A DNA stretch of 53,081 bases, taken from NCBI RefSeq assembly GCF_014649855.1, contig NZ_BMTV01000042.1:1-53081 (forward strand). Reading direction: 5' to 3'. This document shows, one piece after another, positions 49,701 to 53,081 of this stretch. The notes below the pieces were generated by a model. It saw only the letters and a list, made by a program, of their open reading frames with translations, was not told where the DNA came from and ran no database searches. Numbering within the stretch: position 1 is the stretch's first letter; the number at the start of each line of letters is the position of its first letter. The DNA comes from Streptomyces roseolus. GTDB lineage: Bacteria; Actinomycetota; Actinomycetes; Streptomycetales; Streptomycetaceae. The translations under genes were made by a program, and so were the position numbers.

Positions 49701-52196
49701 TCAGCGGCCCGCGCTCTCGACCACCTGCGCCCACTCGTCGAGCAGCGCCTGCGCGGAGGTGTCGTCGGGCCCCTCCGCCCACAGATGGGTGACGGCCTCC
49801 GCCGGGTCCGGCAGCACCATCACCCACCGCCCGTCGGCCTCCACGACCCGCACGCCGTCGGTGGTGTCCACCGACCTGCTGCCGGCCGCCTCGACGACCC
49901 GCCGCATGACCAGGCCCTTCACCGCCCACGGCGTCGCGAGGTCCCGCTTGATCACGTGCGCCCGCGGGATCCGGGCGTCGATCTGGCTCAGGGTGAGCTG
50001 CGTCCGCGCCACGAGCCCGATGAGCCGCACGAAGGCCGCGGCCCCGTCGAAGACGCTGCTGAACTCGGGCACGATGAACCCGCCGCGCCCGTCCCCACCG
50101 AAGATCGTCGACTCCTGCCGGCCGACCCGCGTCAGGTCGTCGGGCGAGGTGGTGGTCCACTCCACCTGGGTGCCGTGGTACGCCGCCACCTGCTCGGCGA
50201 TGCGGGTCGTGGTCACCGGCAGCGCCACCCGGCCCGACCGCCGCTCGGCCGCCACCAGGTCGAGCATCACCAGCAGCGCCCGGTCGTCCTCGATGATCCG
50301 TCCCCGTTCGTCGACGAGCGACAGCCGCTCGCCCACCGGGTCGAACCGCACTCCGAACGCGGCCCGCGCCGACGCCACGATCTCCCCGAGCCGTACGAGC
50401 CCGGCCCGCCGCCGTTCCACGGACTCGGTGGGCCGCGACTCGTCGAGCCCGGGGTTGATGGTCAGCGAATCCACCTGGAGCCGTCCGAGCAGGCTCGGCA
50501 GGACGAGCCCCGCGCTTCCGTTGGACGCGTCCACGACGACCTTGAGCCCGGCTTCCGCGATGCCGGTCGTGTCGACGTTCCGCAGCAGGGAGCCGGTGTA
50601 CGAGTCGAAGACGCTCGCCGGGAACGACAGGTCGCCGATCTCTCCGGGGAAGGCACGCCGGTACTCCTGCCGCGCGTACACCCGGTCCAGCTTCCGCTGT
50701 CCCGCCTGGGACAGGTCCGCGCCCCGCTCGTCGAAGAACATGATGTCGACGGAGTCCGGTACTCCCGGGGAGGTGCGCACCATGATCCCGCCGGCGCTTC
50801 CCCGCGCGGTCTGCTGGCGGGCCACCGGCAGCGGCACGTTCTCCAGGTCGCGGACGTCGATGGCACTGGCCTGGAGCGCCGAGATGACGGCTCGCTTGAG
50901 GGCACGCGCGCCGCGCGAGTGGTCGCGCGCGGTGGTGACGGTGGAGCCCTTCTTCAGCGTCGTCGCGTACGCGCCCGCCAGCCGCACGGCCAGCTCCGGG
51001 GTGATCTCGACGTTCAGGATCCCCGTGACGCCGCGCGCCCCGAAGAGGTGGGCCTGGCCGCGGGACTCCCAGATCACCGAGGTGTTGACGAAGGCACCGG
51101 CCTCGATGGTCTTGAAGGGATAGACCCGGACGTTGCCCTGCACGATCGATTCCTCACCGATCATGCACTCGTCGCCGATGACGGCGCCGTCCTCGATCCG
51201 GGCCGCCCGCATGACGTCGGTGTTCTTGCCGATCACACAGCCACGGAGATTGCTCTGCTGCCCGATGTAGACGTTGTCGTGGACGACCGCCTTGTGTAGG
51301 AAGGCCCCGGTCTTGACCACCACGTTGGAGCCGATGACGCTGTGCTCCCGGATCTCGGCGCCGGCCTCGACCTTGGCGTAGTCGCCGATGTACAGCGGCC
51401 CGCGCAGCACCGCGTCGGGGTGCACCTCCGCCCCCTCGGCGACCCACACGCCGGGCGAGATCTCGAAGCCGTCGATGTCGACCTGGACCTTGCCCTCGAG
51501 CACGTCGGCCTGCGCCTTGACGTAGCTCTCGTGGGTGCCGACGTCCTCCCAGTAGCCCTCGGCGACATAGCCGTAGATCGGCTTGCCTTCCTTCATGAGC
51601 TTCGGGAAGACGTCACCGGACCAGTCGACGGGGACGTCGGCTTCGACGTAGTCGAAGACCTCGGGCTCCATCACGTAGATGCCCGTGTTCACGGTGTCGG
51701 AGAAGACCTGCCCCCAGGTCGGCTTCTCCAGGAAGCGTTCGACCTTCCCTTCCTCGTCGACGATCGTGATACCGAATTCCAGCGGATTCGGCACGCGCGT
51801 CAGGCAGACGGTGACGAGGGCGCCCTTCTCCTTGTGGAAACGGATCAGGTCGCTGAGGTCGAAGTCGGTGAGGGCGTCCCCCGAGATCACGAGGAAGGCG
51901 TCGTCCTTCAACGCCTCCTCCGCGTTCTTCACACTGCCCGCTGTGCCGAGCGGCTTCTCCTCGTTGGCGTACGTGAGCTCCATTCCGAGCTCCTCGCCGT
52001 CCCCGAAGTAGTTCCTGACGAGCGACGCTAGAAACTGCACGGTGACGACGGTCTCGTTGAGACCGTGCCGCTTGAGCAGTCGCAGGACGTGCTCCATGAT
52101 CGGCCGGTTCACCACCGGCAGCAGGGGCTTGGGCATGCTCGAGGTCATGGGGCGAAGGCGGGTTCCTTCGCCACCGGCCATCACGACGGCCTTCAT
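49701..52196 (-). CDS. Mannose-1-phosphate guanylyltransferase-like protein with degenerate phosphomannomutase domain
   Basis: An 831-residue fusion. Residues 1-235 are a nucleotidyltransferase with GGEGTRLRPMT (8-18) and the EEKPLGTAGSV substrate loop. Residues about 245-375 are a left-handed beta-helix (repeated IGxx hexapeptides). Residues about 383-831 align with phosphohexomutases, but FGARGVTG (385-392) replaces the GTSGxRG start, IMVRTSPGVP (471-480) replaces the phosphoserine loop ITASHNP, and FDPVGERL (618-625) replaces the metal-binding DPDGDR. GGDGRGG stands where GGExSGH is expected. The mutase part therefore looks inactive. ATG 52196. Expected product GDP-mannose for glycan synthesis, though the nucleotide specificity is not proven. 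Confidence 0.9.
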   Translation of the reverse strand: MKAVVMAGGEGTRLRPMTSSMPKPLLPVVNRPIMEHVLRLLKRHGLNETVVTVQFLASLVRNYFGDGEELGMELTYANEEKPLGTAGSVKNAEEALKDDAFLVISGDALTDFDLSDLIRFHKEKGALVTVCLTRVPNPLEFGITIVDEEGKVERFLEKPTWGQVFSDTVNTGIYVMEPEVFDYVEADVPVDWSGDVFPKLMKEGKPIYGYVAEGYWEDVGTHESYVKAQADVLEGKVQVDIDGFEISPGVWVAEGAEVHPDAVLRGPLYIGDYAKVEAGAEIREHSVIGSNVVVKTGAFLHKAVVHDNVYIGQQSNLRGCVIGKNTDVMRAARIEDGAVIGDECMIGEESIVQGNVRVYPFKTIEAGAFVNTSVIWESRGQAHLFGARGVTGILNVEITPELAVRLAGAYATTLKKGSTVTTARDHSRGARALKRAVISALQASAIDVRDLENVPLPVARQQTARGSAGGIMVRTSPGVPDSVDIMFFDERGADLSQAGQRKLDRVYARQEYRRAFPGEIGDLSFPASVFDSYTGSLLRNVDTTGIAEAGLKVVVDASNGSAGLVLPSLLGRLQVDSLTINPGLDESRPTESVERRRAGLVRLGEIVASARAAFGVRFDPVGERLSLVDERGRIIEDDRALLVMLDLVAAERRSGRVALPVTTTRIAEQVAAYHGTQVEWTTTSPDDLTRVGRQESTIFGGDGRGGFIVPEFSSVFDGAAAFVRLIGLVARTQLTLSQIDARIPRAHVIKRDLATPWAVKGLVMRRVVEAAGSRSVDTTDGVRVVEADGRWVMVLPDPAEAVTHLWAEGPDDTSAQALLDEWAQVVESAGR

Positions 52197-52312
52197 GTCG
52201 GAAGCGTCCTCCTTGAAGAGACGACGGTCCTGCCGGCCGAACCAGTTCGGTCACTGGGCCTCGGACGCCCTCGTTACTGCCGGCGACGTTGCACGGCACG
52301 GGGCGGACGGGC

Positions 52313-52921
52313 TCAATCGGCCGCGGTATCCGCCTTCACGAGTCGGCGGACCTGGACCACGTAGAGGATCCCTGCCCACCAATACAGAGTTGTACCCCAA
52401 ACAGCGAAAGCCCATCCGAAAACTTCAGCGAGTGACGCCAGCCATCCGTTTCCGTCACTGAGAAGCAGCAGCGGGAAGGCGTACATGAGGTTGAAAGTCG
52501 CAGCTTTCCCGAGGAAGTTCACCTGCGGCGGCGGGTAACCGTGCCGGCGCAGGATTCCCACCATGACGAGCAGCATGGCTTCTCGCGCCAATAGCACGGC
52601 GGTCAGCCACAGTGGCAGGATCTCGCGCCAGGTGAGGCCCACCAGCGTGGACAGGATGTACAGCCGGTCCGCGGCGGGGTCCAGCAGCCGGCCGAGGCTG
52701 CTGATCTGGTTCCACTTCCGGGCGAGCTTGCCGTCGAGGTAGTCGCTGACACCGCTGAGCATCAGCACGAGCAGCGCCCACACATCGCTGTTGGGCCCGC
52801 CGAACTCCGGCCGGAGGATGAGCCACAGGAACAGCGGCACGCCGAGAAGCCGTGCCATGCTGAGAATGTTGGGGATGGTGAGGACCCGGTCCGTCTGGAC
52901 CTCGGTCTCCTGGACCTCCAC
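52313..52921 (-). CDS. CDP-alcohol phosphatidyltransferase (PgsA-like)
   Basis: A 202-residue membrane enzyme with about four to six helices. The CDP-alcohol motif is complete: SDYLDGKLARKWNQISSLGRLLDPAADRL gives DGxxAR...G...D...D. MEVQETEVQTDRVLTIPNILSMARLLGVPLFLWLI is the start. It transfers a phosphatidyl group from CDP-diacylglycerol to an alcohol such as glycerol-3-phosphate or inositol phosphate. The position matches Rv1822 (pgsA2) in the syntenic block. GTG 52921 has AGGAGG 8 bases upstream. It is separated from the guanylyltransferase-like gene by 116 bp and lies just downstream of an rRNA operon. Confidence 0.92.
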   Translation of the reverse strand: MEVQETEVQTDRVLTIPNILSMARLLGVPLFLWLILRPEFGGPNSDVWALLVLMLSGVSDYLDGKLARKWNQISSLGRLLDPAADRLYILSTLVGLTWREILPLWLTAVLLAREAMLLVMVGILRRHGYPPPQVNFLGKAATFNLMYAFPLLLLSDGNGWLASLAEVFGWAFAVWGTTLYWWAGILYVVQVRRLVKADTAAD

Positions 52922-53017
52922 CCGGGGGCCTCCTGCTGGGAACCGTACCGACGTTGACCCCTGACCTTACCTCCCACCACGGCCGGCCCTGCCCACAGGG
53001 TCGGCCGTGAACGCGGA

Positions 53018-53048
53018 AAAGCCCCGCACCACAAGGGTGCGGGGCTTT
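53018..53048 (-). terminator. Terminator of the rRNA operon
   Basis: AAAGCCCCGCACC and GGTGCGGGGCTTT form a 13-bp stem with an ACAAG loop; on the minus strand the stem ends in CTTTT. It lies 13 bp downstream of the 5S rRNA end, so it ends the rRNA transcript before the PgsA-like gene. Confidence 0.85.
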
Positions 53049-53060
53049 CCCACAATAATT

Positions 53061-53081
53061 GTTCGGCGGCGTCCTACTCTC
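53061..53081 (-). rRNA. rrf: 5S ribosomal RNA, 3' end (partial)
   Basis: The last 21 bases read on the minus strand as GAGAGTAGGACGCCGCCGAAC, the 3' end of streptomycete 5S rRNA. The gene continues past the window edge, preceded presumably by 23S and 16S genes. The downstream hairpin supports this. Confidence 0.9.

Noticed and set aside
47614..51123. A plus-strand open frame of nearly 1,170 codons over DUF881 and guanylyltransferase genes
   Set aside because: Antisense to four supported genes with Ser/Arg-rich composition; no ribosome site or domain.

Overview
The window is actinobacterial chromosome, almost certainly Streptomyces. GC is very high with third positions nearly always G or C, GTG starts are common, and many 4-bp ATGA/GTGA gene overlaps occur. 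Families typical of or largely restricted to Streptomyces are present (alditol oxidase, DUF6230/DUF6114 membrane-surface proteins, DUF5999). The cell-envelope/regulatory block at the right end (gcvP, MerR, bifunctional nuclease, FtsR-type MerR, FHA, DUF881, sbp, DUF881, CDP-alcohol phosphatidyltransferase) is the one known from M. tuberculosis Rv1822-Rv1832.

Left region (1-12.9 kb) is an arabinose/arabinan and sugar-acid locus. It starts with the 5' end of an L-ribulokinase gene (minus strand) behind two lac-type operators, then alditol oxidase. A plus-strand operon follows: enolase-superfamily sugar-acid dehydratase, Zn-dependent dehydrogenase, an uncharacterised TIM-barrel-like protein and aldose 1-epimerase. 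A minus-strand operon converges on it: secreted GH43 arabinanase, GH51 arabinofuranosidase, binding lipoprotein and two permeases. No ATPase subunit is encoded, so a shared MsiK-type ATPase is expected. The logic is extracellular arabinan cleavage, import, debranching, then kinase or oxidative catabolism. Both TTCGAA-rich promoters suggest co-control of the two operons.

Middle-left (12.9-22.6 kb) holds two small proteins, a glutathione-independent formaldehyde-dehydrogenase-like enzyme and a six-gene, translationally coupled operon of exported DUF6230-type proteins alternating with four-helix DUF6114-type proteins. It is divergent from a TetR gene. Next come a type I signal peptidase, an AraC regulator with an internal 45-bp duplication, and a Rieske lipoprotein. 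A 13-bp sequence is shared between the DUF6230 promoter and the araC/Rieske intergenic region.

Middle (22.6-38.9 kb) is a mosaic of small transcription units: isochorismatase-like hydrolase, PNPOx-fold proteins, LysR/EamA and MocR/FMN-protein divergent pairs, two more EamA transporters, a Clp-N-domain protein, SRPBCC, PadR, PhzF, CPBP protease, a glutamate-cysteine ligase-like enzyme, an unknown protein behind repeated palindromes, and DUF5999.

Right region (38.9-53.1 kb) is conserved core: gcvP under a tandem glycine riboswitch, a PRC-barrel protein, dinB, the MerR/BFN/FtsR/FHA block, DUF881-sbp-DUF881, a mannose-1-phosphate guanylyltransferase-like protein whose phosphomannomutase domain has lost its catalytic motifs, and a PgsA-like synthase. 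The last 21 bases are the 3' end of a 5S rRNA on the minus strand, preceded by its terminator, so an rRNA operon lies just beyond the window.
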